DNA of 64,000 nucleotides, from NCBI RefSeq assembly GCF_008727925.1, contig NZ_VTWT01000003.1:310001-374000 (forward strand), read 5' to 3'. Of this stretch, positions 1 to 8,259 are shown one piece after another. The translations under genes were made by a program, and so were the position numbers. Under the pieces are notes generated by a model. That model was not told the DNA's origin and ran no database searches. It worked only from the letters and a program-made list of their open reading frames with translations. Every line of letters starts with the position of its first letter. Position 1 is the first letter of the stretch. Source of the stretch: Adhaeribacter soli. Its GTDB lineage: Bacteria > Bacteroidota > Bacteroidia > Cytophagales > Hymenobacteraceae.

Positions 1-1404
1 AACCCGGCAACCAACTGCAGCGAAACCGCTCAGGTACAGGTAAGCATCAATTCTGTGCCGGTAGTAAACCTGGGCCCTGATGTAACGCAGTGCGGCGGTT
101 CGGTAACCCTGAATGCCGGCAATACCGGTTCAGGCTTTAACTTCCTGTGGAATACCGGCGCTACTACCAATACCATTTCGGCTGCAGCAACCGGTAAATA
201 CTGGGTGCAGGTAACCAACCCAACGGGTAATTGCGTGGCTACCGATACCGTTAATGTGCTTATTAATCCACTTCCGGTGGTTGCCGTTTCTACCAGCAAA
301 GCGCCAACCATCTGCCAGGGAGACAGCGTGCTGCTCACCGCCAGTGGCGCCGGTCCTTTCCTGTGGTCGAATGGGGCAACTACGCAGGCCATTAAAGTGA
401 AAACTTCCGGAACCTACTCGGTAACGGTGACCGATGGTTTGAACTGTTCGGCAACTTCCACTCCGGTAACAGTAACGGTAACCCCGCTGCCGGTAGTCAG
501 CATCGCCGACCAGACCATTTGTGCCGGTGGTTCTGCCACTTTAACCGTAACCGCACAGACAGGGGTGACTTATACCTGGTCTAACGGCCAGACCGGCAGC
601 TCCATTACGGTTTCGCCTGCGGCTAATACCACTTATACCGTTACCGCCACAACCGCCGGCGGCTGTACTTCCTCCGATCAGGCTACGGTTACAGTTAATG
701 CCCTGCCGGTAATAAATGCAGGCATGGATGTATCGGTTTGTCCGGGAGCCAGTACTACTTTAACCGCTACCGGCGGAACGACCTATACCTGGACTGATGG
801 CACAAATACCTTTACCGGCAGCAGCATTACGGTTACGCCTGTGGCAACTACCACCTATACCGTAACTTCCGGACCAAATGCCAATAATTGCTCCGGCACC
901 GACCAGGTAACGGTTACCGTATTGCCAGCTCCGGCAGCACCGGTTATTACGTATACCGGCGGCGTACTGGCTTCCAGCGCTACTACCGGAAACCAGTGGT
1001 ACCTGAACGGCACGGCCATTCCGGGCGCTACCGGCCAGACCCATACGCCTACTGCCAGCGGGAACTATACTGTAACGGTAACTTCAGGAACCTGTCAGAC
1101 TACTTCGGTAGTGTTCGTATACAACCCGACCGGCCTTGCCGACTCTATGTTTGCTAACCAGTTGCAGGTGTATCCGAACCCTACCACCAGCAGCTTCCAG
1201 GTAAAACTTACCGGCTTTGCCAAACCAGCTACCCTCATGCTTTACAACTTAACCGGCCAGCTGGTAGATAAAGCCGAAGTAAAGCCGGACCAGAACAAGG
1301 TACTGAACCATAGCTTCGACCTAAGCCACAAAGCTTCCGGCGTGTATCTGCTTCGCCTGGAAACCGAAGGGAAAGTAACCTACCGGAAAGTGGTGAAAGA
1401 ATAG
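1..1404 (+). CDS. T9SS cargo protein with Ig/PKD-like repeats (5' end outside window)
   Basis: The frame is open from base 1, so only the C-terminal 467 or so residues are present. At least four repeats of roughly 75-85 residues follow a pattern with a conserved Cys in 'C-x-G' and a 'Y-x-W-S/T-N/D-G' core, each ending in 'TVTV'; this is the look of Bacteroidota Ig/PKD-like repeats in adhesins and gliding-type proteins. The last 80 or so residues ('VYPNPTTSSFQV' to 'KVVKE') are a type A T9SS sorting domain, so the protein should cross the outer membrane and be surface-anchored or released. A strong terminator follows directly. The N-terminal domains, and thus the activity, cannot be judged. 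Confidence 0.9.
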   Translation, partial: NPATNCSETAQVQVSINSVPVVNLGPDVTQCGGSVTLNAGNTGSGFNFLWNTGATTNTISAAATGKYWVQVTNPTGNCVATDTVNVLINPLPVVAVSTSKAPTICQGDSVLLTASGAGPFLWSNGATTQAIKVKTSGTYSVTVTDGLNCSATSTPVTVTVTPLPVVSIADQTICAGGSATLTVTAQTGVTYTWSNGQTGSSITVSPAANTTYTVTATTAGGCTSSDQATVTVNALPVINAGMDVSVCPGASTTLTATGGTTYTWTDGTNTFTGSSITVTPVATTTYTVTSGPNANNCSGTDQVTVTVLPAPAAPVITYTGGVLASSATTGNQWYLNGTAIPGATGQTHTPTASGNYTVTVTSGTCQTTSVVFVYNPTGLADSMFANQLQVYPNPTTSSFQVKLTGFAKPATLMLYNLTGQLVDKAEVKPDQNKVLNHSFDLSHKASGVYLLRLETEGKVTYRKVVKE

Positions 1405-1426
1405 TAGCGTTTCCGAAGGAAAAAGT

Positions 1427-1457
1427 AAAAGCCCCGGCCAGCAGGTCGGGGCTTTTT
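1427..1457 (+). terminator. Rho-independent terminator
   Basis: The 10-bp arms AAAAGCCCCG and CGGGGCTTTT enclose a 10-nt loop and run into a T tract, 20 nt after the stop of the T9SS protein. Confidence 0.85.
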
Positions 1458-1787
1458 GTTTGTCTGAATCAGAATCAGGATTTTATGATTTTTATGATTT
1501 CCGTGACGAATGTTTGTAGGGACAGGTCGCGACCTGTCCGCACGATATCTGATCAATTCGGTATTTGATTGGGATGGTCTGAATCAGAATTTTCAGAAAC
1601 GAAGTTCGGCGTAGCCAATTATAAAATTAGCAGAATTCTCCTTGCTTTATCTTTTCACGCATATCTCCAGCGCAGCCCCCCGAAATCACGTTTGCGGATA
1701 AAAATTAAAGCCTACGGCGATGGTAAAATAAGCTGGTAATAACTGAGATGGAGTGTCGCATAGTAGGGAATCCTTTTGCAAATACAA

Positions 1788-1992
1788 CCACCCCCGAACT
1801 CCTTCCCTCCTTTGTCGGGACAGGCTCTTGAAAAGGAGGGGAGCTGCAGTCTGCTGAATTTTAGCTTTTCTGCAAGCTCACATACACTGGAGAATTCAGA
1901 ATTTAAGATAATAAGCCTGATTAAGTGAAATGAAAAGCTCCCCCCCTTTTCAAGAGCCTGTCCCGACAAAGGAGGGAAGGGGTTGGGGGTGG
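1788..1992. repeat. Inverted repeat, about 57-bp arms, MITE-like
   Basis: The left arm (1788-1844) and right arm (1936-1992) are near-perfect reverse complements, both containing TTTGTCGGGACAGGCTCTTG, around a 91-bp AT-rich centre. The arms begin and end with CCACCCCC/GGGGGTGG runs like the other C-rich inverted repeats in the window. There is no ORF inside, so it would have to be a non-autonomous element or a structured spacer. Confidence 0.75.
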
Positions 1993-2093
1993 TTATTGCA
2001 CGCCTTGCAAAACGCTATAATTTTCGGCTAAAAAACCCTTATCCATTTTTACGTGCAATCCGTTAAGCGGAAAGCAAAACAGGATCTGGATAC

Positions 2094-2987
2094 ATGTACG
2101 ATGTAATTATAGTAGGCGGCGGTCCGGCGGGACTAAGTGCTGCCATGGTTTTAGGTCGTTGCCGCCGGAAAGTAGCGCTCTTCGATACGGGTAAACCACG
2201 CAACCGCTGGTCCGAATCGATGAACGGCTTTATTACGCGCGATGGCATAAATCCCGGTAATTTTATTAAACTTGGCCGAAAGGAATTGGGTAAATATGGG
2301 GTGGAAGTACACGAGCGGGAAATAGTGGAAGTTGATTATTCTTCCGAAGGTTTTAAAGCCGTAGATGCCAAAGGAAATGAATACCGGTCGAAGAAACTGC
2401 TGCTGGCCACCGGGCTGAAAGATCGCTTGCCGGACCTGCCCGGTATTGAAGAAATGTACGGGAAAAGCGTGCACCATTGCCCGTATTGCGATGGCTGGGA
2501 AAGCCGCGACAAACCCATTGCTGCTTATGGAAGAATGCGGAATGGTTTCGGCTTATCGCTTTCCCTGAAAACCTGGAGCAACGACGTAATGCTGTTTACC
2601 GACGGCACTAACAAGCTTACTGACCCGGAAATCTCAGAACTGGAACGCAACGGCGTGCAGTTAAACACAAAGAAAATAAAGCGGTTGGAAGGGGAGAATG
2701 GCCGGCTGCAGCAGATAGTGCTGGCCGATGGCACCTCCGAGCACCGCGAAGCCATGTTCTTCAGCACCGGTACCGAACAGCAATCGCGGCTGGGCGAGTT
2801 ATTAGGTTGTGAATTTACGAGCAAGGGCGTGGTAAAAACCCGGAAGCTGCAAATGACCAACATCAAAGGACTGTTTGTGGCCGGCGATTCGGCGCGCGAC
2901 GTGCAGTTGGTAATTGTGGCCGCTGCCGAAGGTACCAAAGCTGCCGTAGCAATTAACATGGAGCTTCAGTCCGAAAGCAGGAGGTAA
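2094..2987 (+). CDS. Thioredoxin-reductase-like NAD(P)/FAD-dependent oxidoreductase
   Basis: The 297-residue protein begins with a dinucleotide-binding fold ('IIVGGGPAGLSAA', residues 5-17), has a redox CxxC in 'HHCPYCDGW' near residue 130 and ends with the FAD signature 'GLFVAGDSARD' (about 260-270). This is the layout of bacterial thioredoxin reductases (usually 305-320 residues). The Rossmann-type NADPH site is degenerate ('AAYGRMRNGFG' where TrxB has GGGxSA), so the electron donor is uncertain; ferredoxin-dependent or donor-divergent members are alternatives. The ATG follows a copy of the dispersed AAAACGCTAT motif by about 60 nt. Confidence 0.85.
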   Translation: MYDVIIVGGGPAGLSAAMVLGRCRRKVALFDTGKPRNRWSESMNGFITRDGINPGNFIKLGRKELGKYGVEVHEREIVEVDYSSEGFKAVDAKGNEYRSKKLLLATGLKDRLPDLPGIEEMYGKSVHHCPYCDGWESRDKPIAAYGRMRNGFGLSLSLKTWSNDVMLFTDGTNKLTDPEISELERNGVQLNTKKIKRLEGENGRLQQIVLADGTSEHREAMFFSTGTEQQSRLGELLGCEFTSKGVVKTRKLQMTNIKGLFVAGDSARDVQLVIVAAAEGTKAAVAINMELQSESRR

Positions 2988-3085
2988 AAACGGTAGGTTT
3001 GGCCGCAAAAAAACTGTGCAGCAGAATTGTTGTTTTGCCGGTGCGGTCTTTTCGGAAGGTTCGCATATTTTTGTACCTTCAGGCC

Positions 3086-4177
3086 ATGTTGATCATTCCG
3101 CTTATTCTGGCCCTGACCGGTATTTTGCCGGCTAATAATTTACCCCCTAATGAGCCTGTTTCCCAGATGCTTGCACCTTCTGCTGTGAAATTAAAGGCTG
3201 GCGACCCTTCCGTAGGTTACCGGAAAGCTTACCGCTATAAAGGCAAAATAGGTTCGGCGGAAGTTACGGTCTGGCTGGAAACTGATTCCCTGACCGGCAA
3301 ATTGAGTTCCGGAGAAGACCTGCTTTGCGAAGGGTTTTACTTCTACGATAAGCACCGGAGAAAATTAACTTTACGAAACCAGAAATTCGACCCCAGGCAG
3401 CCCCTGGTGCTGGAAGAATCCGTGATTGACCGGGAGCAGGATAAGCTAACGGTAACCGGCCGGTTCATGACAGCAGGGCTACCCGGTAAAACCCTGAACG
3501 GCACATGGCTCAGCCCCGACGGCAAACGAAAACTGCCCTTCAGTTTGCAGGAAGATTATACCGGTGCGGTAAAGTACCTGTCGGTAGGCAGGGCTATTTC
3601 AGGGCGGCCCTGTAAAGATGGTGGAGTGGAATCTGGTTATGAGGCAGAATATTACCTGAGCTATCTGCTGGTGCAGGTTCCGGGAAGGCCGGAAGTAGAG
3701 GCCAGGCTTCGGAAGATATTGGGCGGCCCCAAACCAGAAGAACAGATGCCCGCTTACCTGAAAAACCTGATGAAATCGGGCGAATACGATTGCCAGGAAC
3801 TCAGCGAAACGGTTCTTGTAAAATACAACGGCGACGATATCTTATCGGTAGAGAATCATAGTTCCTTTCACGGTTACGGGGCGCCGCGCTTTTACCATTC
3901 CTTTACCGGCACAAATTTGAATCTCCGAACCGGGGCAAAACTGCACCTTTCAGATCTGCTGAAGCCGGGATTTGAGCAGGACAGCAACATCCCGCCCCGC
4001 AACGACGAGAACTACTATCCGGAGGACCCCAACGACTATTTTACGATAGAACCCGACGGTTTAACGTTCTACCTGAAATATGGCGCCAACGTGGAAGAGA
4101 AATTCGTTCGTTACGAAAATATCCAATACCTGATCCGGCCGGAGGGCCCACTAAAAGGCTTCCTTTACCGGAAATAG
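3086..4177 (+). CDS. Exported protein of unknown function
   Basis: The ATG at 3086 is chosen because it starts a signal peptide ('MLIIPLILALTGILPANN'); an upstream TTG at 2999 would add 29 residues that hide it. The mature part of about 345 residues is beta-rich. One stretch ('YEAEYYLSYLLVQVPGRPEV') and the C-terminal half ('SFTGTNLNLRTGAKLHLSDLLKPGF') resemble the DUF3298/PdaC-like domains in which a 'TG..l.LsdLf' turn is typical, but I do not recognise the family firmly. It is convergent with the next gene, only 27 nt apart. Confidence 0.75.
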   Translation: MLIIPLILALTGILPANNLPPNEPVSQMLAPSAVKLKAGDPSVGYRKAYRYKGKIGSAEVTVWLETDSLTGKLSSGEDLLCEGFYFYDKHRRKLTLRNQKFDPRQPLVLEESVIDREQDKLTVTGRFMTAGLPGKTLNGTWLSPDGKRKLPFSLQEDYTGAVKYLSVGRAISGRPCKDGGVESGYEAEYYLSYLLVQVPGRPEVEARLRKILGGPKPEEQMPAYLKNLMKSGEYDCQELSETVLVKYNGDDILSVENHSSFHGYGAPRFYHSFTGTNLNLRTGAKLHLSDLLKPGFEQDSNIPPRNDENYYPEDPNDYFTIEPDGLTFYLKYGANVEEKFVRYENIQYLIRPEGPLKGFLYRK

Positions 4178-4204
4178 AATTGCGCCGAATTTATAGCAGG
4201 TCTC

Positions 4205-4585
4205 TCAGTTTCTGGCGGACTTTAATTTATCCGCATTTTCCTTTTTCCGGAAGGCCACGATCCGGTCGATCAGGTCGAAGGGGATGGGCTGGTTTAGCGG
4301 AAACTGCACCGAACCTTTGCCTTGCTTGTATGGCGCGAGTTCGGTGGCAAAAGCTTCGTGACCGGTGGGCGTGGCGTAAAAGCCGAGGTGATTTTTGAAG
4401 CCGGCAAAATACACCAGCGGTTTTCCGTTCGTTTTATAAGCCGGCATGCCGTAGCTGATGCTTTCCACGGCTTCCGGGGCTTGCGCTTTAATTACCGTCC
4501 GCACCTGTTGCAGGAGCGCCTGCACGTTTTCCGGGAAATCAGCGATATACGCTTCTACGCTTTCCGCTTTTACTTTGCTTTCCAT
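4205..4585 (-). CDS. DUF1801 (YdhG-like) protein
   Basis: This 126-residue protein shows the whole DUF1801 pattern: an N-terminal helix with 'VEAYIADFPENVQALLQQVR', then 'APEAVESISYGMPAYKTNGK', 'YFAGFKNHLGFY' and a C-terminal 'FPLNQPIPFDLIDRIVAFRK'. Members are small cytosolic alpha/beta proteins, one of which (Bacillus YdhG/Fra) was described as an intracellular iron chaperone; the function here is unknown. It lies 30 nt downstream of the next minus-strand gene and is probably co-transcribed with it. Confidence 0.85.
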   Translation of the reverse strand: MESKVKAESVEAYIADFPENVQALLQQVRTVIKAQAPEAVESISYGMPAYKTNGKPLVYFAGFKNHLGFYATPTGHEAFATELAPYKQGKGSVQFPLNQPIPFDLIDRIVAFRKKENADKLKSARN

Positions 4586-4615
4586 TTTTGAATGATCTAT
4601 GCGCCGCCCTCCCGG

Positions 4616-5068
4616 TTACAGCGATTCGAGCCAGCGCCGGGCTTGCTCCGGATCGGTAAAGAATTGTTCGTTCGGCCGGCCGAAGTTGGTTTGGTAGCGT
4701 TCTATTTTGGTGGCATCCTGGTGGCAGTGCGCGGCGGCTACGCATTTTATGCCCCGCGTGCTGGAATAGTTCAGGCTTTTCGCTTCCTCCTCGAACAGGT
4801 TTACGTAGCCCACTTTCCAGCCGTAAGCGGCCAGCGTGAGCGGCCCAATGGTGCGGAAGGTTTTATGCGCCTCTAGGTCTGCCGCCTGAAACCCGTAAAT
4901 GTTTACCAGGATCCGGAAGGTGGAGTCGTCTGGAATTTGAGCCAGGGCTTCCTGCAAAGACGCTTCCCAGGTTGCAATATCGGCTTGTTCGGCTTCGCCG
5001 CTGAGGTGCGTTACCACCAGTTGCTTCTCCGGGATCCAGGTTGTTTCGGCAATTAGCTGATCGGTCAT
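4616..5068 (-). CDS. Conserved hypothetical protein, possibly STAS/SpoIIAA-like
   Basis: This is a 150-residue soluble protein with no signal peptide. It reads as an alternating beta/alpha domain ('KQLVVTHLSGEAEQADIATWE', 'FRILVNIYGFQAADLEAHKTFR', 'WKVGYVNLFEEE', 'GIKCVAAAHCHQDATKIERYQ'), which resembles the SpoIIAA/STAS-like fold of small Bacteroidota proteins. The sequence 'AAHCHQDATK' holds a Cys and two His but no known metal-site pattern. The function is unknown; it probably forms a two-gene unit with the DUF1801 gene. Confidence 0.65.
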   Translation of the reverse strand: MTDQLIAETTWIPEKQLVVTHLSGEAEQADIATWEASLQEALAQIPDDSTFRILVNIYGFQAADLEAHKTFRTIGPLTLAAYGWKVGYVNLFEEEAKSLNYSSTRGIKCVAAAHCHQDATKIERYQTNFGRPNEQFFTDPEQARRWLESL

Positions 5069-5183
5069 GGCTTTGTATTGGTTTAGGTTCTTTGTAGGTA
5101 AACCGCGATCCGATCAATTGGTTTAAGTAGAACTCTGCTACGCCACCTTCCGCTTTGTACCAAGGCTTTTTAGGGCAGCAGAA

Positions 5184-5525
5184 TTAAGCCTTTCTCACGA
5201 ATTCTGATTTAAGCGCCATGGAGCCGAAGCCGTCAATTTTGCAGTCGATATTATGATCTCCTTCGGTCAGGCGGATGCTTTTTACCTTGGTGCCGGCCTT
5301 TATTGGTTTGGGAGCGCCTTTTACGGGTAAGTCTTTAATTACCACCACCGAATCACCATCCTGGAGGATATTGCCGTTCGCATCTACAACCTTCAGACCG
5401 GTTTCTTCCTGGACTTCATTCAGGTTCCACTCGTTGCCGCACTCCGGACAGGCATAGGTTTCTTCTCCCATGGCATAACCGTAAGGCGAATTACATTTCG
5501 GGCAGGGTTTCATTTCTTCAGGCAT
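5184..5525 (-). CDS. yjdM: Zinc-ribbon protein YjdM (PhnA)
   Basis: The 113-residue protein has an N-terminal zinc ribbon with two CxxC pairs ('[10 protein letters not shown]' near residue 8 and 'CPECGNEW' near 25) followed by the KOW/SH3-like PhnA domain ('[22 protein letters not shown]' and '[18 protein letters not shown]'). The length matches the family. Despite the old name linking it to alkylphosphonate use, it is not the phosphonoacetate hydrolase, and no phn genes are nearby. It is a separate minus-strand unit. Confidence 0.9.
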   Translation of the reverse strand: MPEEMKPCPKCNSPYGYAMGEETYACPECGNEWNLNEVQEETGLKVVDANGNILQDGDSVVVIKDLPVKGAPKPIKAGTKVKSIRLTEGDHNIDCKIDGFGSMALKSEFVRKA

Positions 5526-5706
5526 GGTATTATTTTGTTTTATTGATTTGTTTACTTGCGGACTGCAACCGGAAAGGACAAAACAGGCCGTTTTCGGGTA
5601 CAGGTAAATGCAGCGGCAATATTACATAAAAAGAACAGGAAAACAGGTTGGTAGTTAGGATTGTAGCGTTATCCGGTTTGCAAAACGAGAAAGGTTCCTG
5701 TCCCGG

Positions 5707-6468
5707 CTATCTGGCTTTAACTGCTACCGGCAAATTCAAAGAAGCATCATCCAGTTTTCGCATTCGGTAGGCGTTCATGGCAAAGCGGCCCAGCTTGTCG
5801 GTTAGCCGGTAATTCACCACCGCACCCACCGGCGCCCCGATTATGGGAATAAGTTGTGCCATTTTCGCCAGATCGATGTAATCGCGATACTCCTGCTGAA
5901 AACTCCGCCAGTCGAACTGGTTTATATCCGAAGGCAGGTGCTGTTTTTGTTCGTCCCAGTTGGTCATATTCAGGTAAACTTTCCGGCGCTGCTGCTGGCT
6001 ACTGAAGGTGAGCTGGAAAATGAAGAGGAGGTAAAGCCGTTCCCGGTAATCGTCGGTAGCGTAGCCGTAAAGCGCCGCAATATCGAAAAGCATTTTCAGC
6101 TTCAGACTCAGGAATAAGGGGAAATCGGCCAACCCCATCAGGAAACCACCGGCACCTGTTACGCCGCCTTCCGCCGCGGCTGCCGTCCGGTAAATGGCGA
6201 TCCGCTTCTGCACCTGGGTTTCAATCTGTTCCAGCGAAGCCGGTGCACCGGGGCGGGCCGTAGTAATACGCGAACCAAAAAGCACCGCCCGGATCATCTG
6301 TTTCAGGGTAGTGGTAATGGCCGTGTGGATCTTCTCGGGAATAAAGCTGTTCATTTTATCCTGAGTTGCCTTCGAAAGCATATTCAGCAATGATGGGCTT
6401 TTCTGCATTTCCCGCTGCCACGCCTGTAATTCCCGCAAAGCCAGTTGATCGTAGGTTATATTTTCCAT
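5707..6468 (-). CDS. EcsC family protein
   Basis: This 253-residue protein matches the EcsC pattern: an N-terminal helix with 'ELQAWQREMQKSPSLLNMLSK', a glycine-rich apolar segment 'GGVTGAGGFLMGLADFPLFLSLKLKML' around residues 100-127, and a C-terminal 'LIPIIGAPVGAVVNYRLTDKLGRFAMNAYR'. Bacillus EcsC is encoded with an ABC exporter, but here no transporter is adjacent, so the role is open; membrane association is likely. The start is followed upstream by a minus-oriented copy of the dispersed motif (6486-6510), which may be its promoter. Confidence 0.8.
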   Translation of the reverse strand: MENITYDQLALRELQAWQREMQKSPSLLNMLSKATQDKMNSFIPEKIHTAITTTLKQMIRAVLFGSRITTARPGAPASLEQIETQVQKRIAIYRTAAAAEGGVTGAGGFLMGLADFPLFLSLKLKMLFDIAALYGYATDDYRERLYLLFIFQLTFSSQQQRRKVYLNMTNWDEQKQHLPSDINQFDWRSFQQEYRDYIDLAKMAQLIPIIGAPVGAVVNYRLTDKLGRFAMNAYRMRKLDDASLNLPVAVKAR

Positions 6469-6956
6469 GCTTCTCTTACGTACAGGTTTTTCCCGAAAAA
6501 GGATAGCGTTACCTCACCCCAGCCCTCTCTTAAAAACAGGAAAGGGAGTTTTTTATCAGAACAGGATTATCAGGATTAAAGGATTTTCAGGACAATTGTC
6601 TGAATCAGAATTTTCAGAATTATAGAATTTTCAGAATTAAGAAGTAATGGTTTATCGGTAGGGGCACCTCTTGTGGGTGCCCTGGTACATTATCAATTCC
6701 ACGCATATCGCCAGCGCAGCGCCCCTGAAAACCACGTTAGCAGATTTTTAACAAACCAAAAGGAAAGCCCAATCGGAGGAAAACTGATCCCAGTTTGTGC
6801 GTGCGCGGCCTCCTATTCATTCGGTGCCGAAGGCAGGCCGCCAGGCCAGTTTGAATAGAAGACGCAAACGCACAAACGAAGCCATCCGGCTTGAGGGAGA
6901 AAGTCAGCTTAACGTTAAAAGTTAAGAGTTGAAGCAAATAGAAAAAATGAAAAGTC
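6469..6956. other. Gene-free stretch with short repeats
   Basis: It contains the dispersed motif (6486-6510), a run of short 'GATTATCAGGATTAAAGGATTTTCAG' and 'TCTGAATCAGAATTTTCAG' type direct repeats (about 6550-6645), and a hairpin with GGGCACC/GGGTGCC arms near 6661-6681. No ORF with coding character was seen. Confidence 0.6.
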
Positions 6957-7784
6957 TTACTTTCCAACCCTCTCCCCAATGCGCTGAAACTCCCGCTCCG
7001 TAAGGCAGAACCGGTGCCCTTCCACCAGAATATGCATCACCAGATTTTCCACCGCTACCGGGCTCCCGAAGTCCACATCTTCCAGGTTGGTGTATTCAAT
7101 TTTGCTGCCATCTAAAATAGTAACCACGCCGTAGCCGAACACCTCCAGGTAATTGCCTTCCTTAATCACCACGCCCGTTGCTTCGCCCAGCCCAATGCCA
7201 ATGTATTCCGGCCACTTCGCTACCGCAATGGCTAACCGGCCGAAACGACCACGCTCGGTAAAATGCGTATCGATGTACACGTTATGGATGAAAGAAAGTG
7301 CGGTGCTGGTTTTGGTGCGGCCTTTTTCCAGCGAGTAAGAACCGTAGCCTTCGTAGATCATCCGGTCGGACATGGCCGTAGCCCCGGCGCTGGTGCCCGA
7401 AATAACGATGTTGTCGGTAATGTAACGTTCCCGCATAATTTGTAAAACCTGGGTGCCCCTCAGGAAATCGGCAATGCGCCTTTGGTCGCCGCCGGTAAAA
7501 AAGATCACGTTGGCCCGGCGGATGCGCTCCAGGTTTTCTTCGGTATCGGCTTCGTTGTTTTCATCGATGTGCATATAATGCACGTGGCGTAAACCCAGGT
7601 CCCGGAAAGCCTCTTTGTACGCCTGTCCCGATTCTTCCGGTTCGGTGGCCGCCGTAGTAATAACCTCTACGTAAGAACCTGCTTCGCAGTATTCCGAATG
7701 AATAAGCCGGAGGAGGCAATCGTCGTCGCCGCCGCCCAGCGCAATTAAAGTACCCTTTATTTTTATCTCTTTTATTAAACTCAT
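6957..7784 (-). CDS. Cyanophycinase-like S51 family peptidase
   Basis: The 275-residue protein has the length of cyanophycinases, which release beta-Asp-Arg dipeptides from cyanophycin. The nucleophile elbow 'ISGTSAGATAMS' puts Ser at 132; 'IDTHFTERGRFGRL' gives His174 and 'GIGLGEATG' gives Glu201, the same positions as I recall for the catalytic residues of the Synechocystis enzyme. 'FFTGGDQ' is also conserved. The usual Asp before the Glu is Gly here. No signal peptide, so it acts in the cytosol. No cyanophycin synthetase is in the window; another beta-aspartyl or dipeptide substrate is possible. Confidence 0.88.
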   Translation of the reverse strand: MSLIKEIKIKGTLIALGGGDDDCLLRLIHSEYCEAGSYVEVITTAATEPEESGQAYKEAFRDLGLRHVHYMHIDENNEADTEENLERIRRANVIFFTGGDQRRIADFLRGTQVLQIMRERYITDNIVISGTSAGATAMSDRMIYEGYGSYSLEKGRTKTSTALSFIHNVYIDTHFTERGRFGRLAIAVAKWPEYIGIGLGEATGVVIKEGNYLEVFGYGVVTILDGSKIEYTNLEDVDFGSPVAVENLVMHILVEGHRFCLTEREFQRIGERVGK

Positions 7785-7922
7785 ATATGCTCTTTACCTA
7801 CTCCTTAAACGCAGAATCGCCTTTTGGCAGATGCCCCGGTTGTAAGGTTAACGGTTTTTCGCCGAAAATCTCCGGAATTTCGTATTATTAATTTCCGGTA
7901 AAGTAACTAAAACCTGATTTTT

Positions 7923-8159
7923 ATGAAAACGCTGAAATTCAAAACCAATATAAACTGCACCACCTGTATGTTCACCGCCAAGCCCTTCCTGGACAAAGTT
8001 CCGAATATAATGGGCTGGGAAGTAGACCTGAAAGATCCGGAAAAGACCCTGACCGTAAAAGGCGACCACGTAAATTCCGGTAACGTGATCGATATGGTGC
8101 AGCAGGCCGGGTACCAGGCCGAAGAAAAGAAAGGTTTTTTAGGCAAGCTTTTCAGTTAA
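7923..8159 (+). CDS. Heavy-metal-associated (HMA) domain protein
   Basis: A 78-residue single HMA domain: beta-alpha-beta-beta-alpha-beta with the metal loop 'NCTTCM' (Cys13 and Cys16) near the N terminus and 'VIDMVQQAGYQAEE' at the end. This is the size and form of copper chaperones (CopZ/Atx1 type), but 'CTTCM' lacks the usual GMTC start, and many Bacteroidota paralogues have no proven copper role. It precedes the beta-lactamase-fold/rhodanese gene by about 100 nt; no copper ATPase is nearby. Confidence 0.85.
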   Translation: MKTLKFKTNINCTTCMFTAKPFLDKVPNIMGWEVDLKDPEKTLTVKGDHVNSGNVIDMVQQAGYQAEEKKGFLGKLFS

Positions 8160-8259
8160 AAAGGGTAGGGTTTAGGCTGAAAAAACCGTTAGCATTTCCG
8201 GCGCTTATCACCGAACTTTGCCCGGTTCAACCACCAATTCTCACGCCCGGAATAATTTT

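Larger units (their letters stand above)
1405..2093. other. Gene-free stretch rich in repeats
   Basis: It holds the terminator, short direct copies of a 'TCTGAATCAGAATTTTCAG' type sequence (also seen near 6600), a perfect 20-bp palindrome (1520-1539, GGACAGGTCG plus complement), the long inverted repeat at 1788-1992 and, just before the next gene, one copy of the dispersed AAAACGCTAT motif (2009-2036). No convincing gene was seen. Confidence 0.7.
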
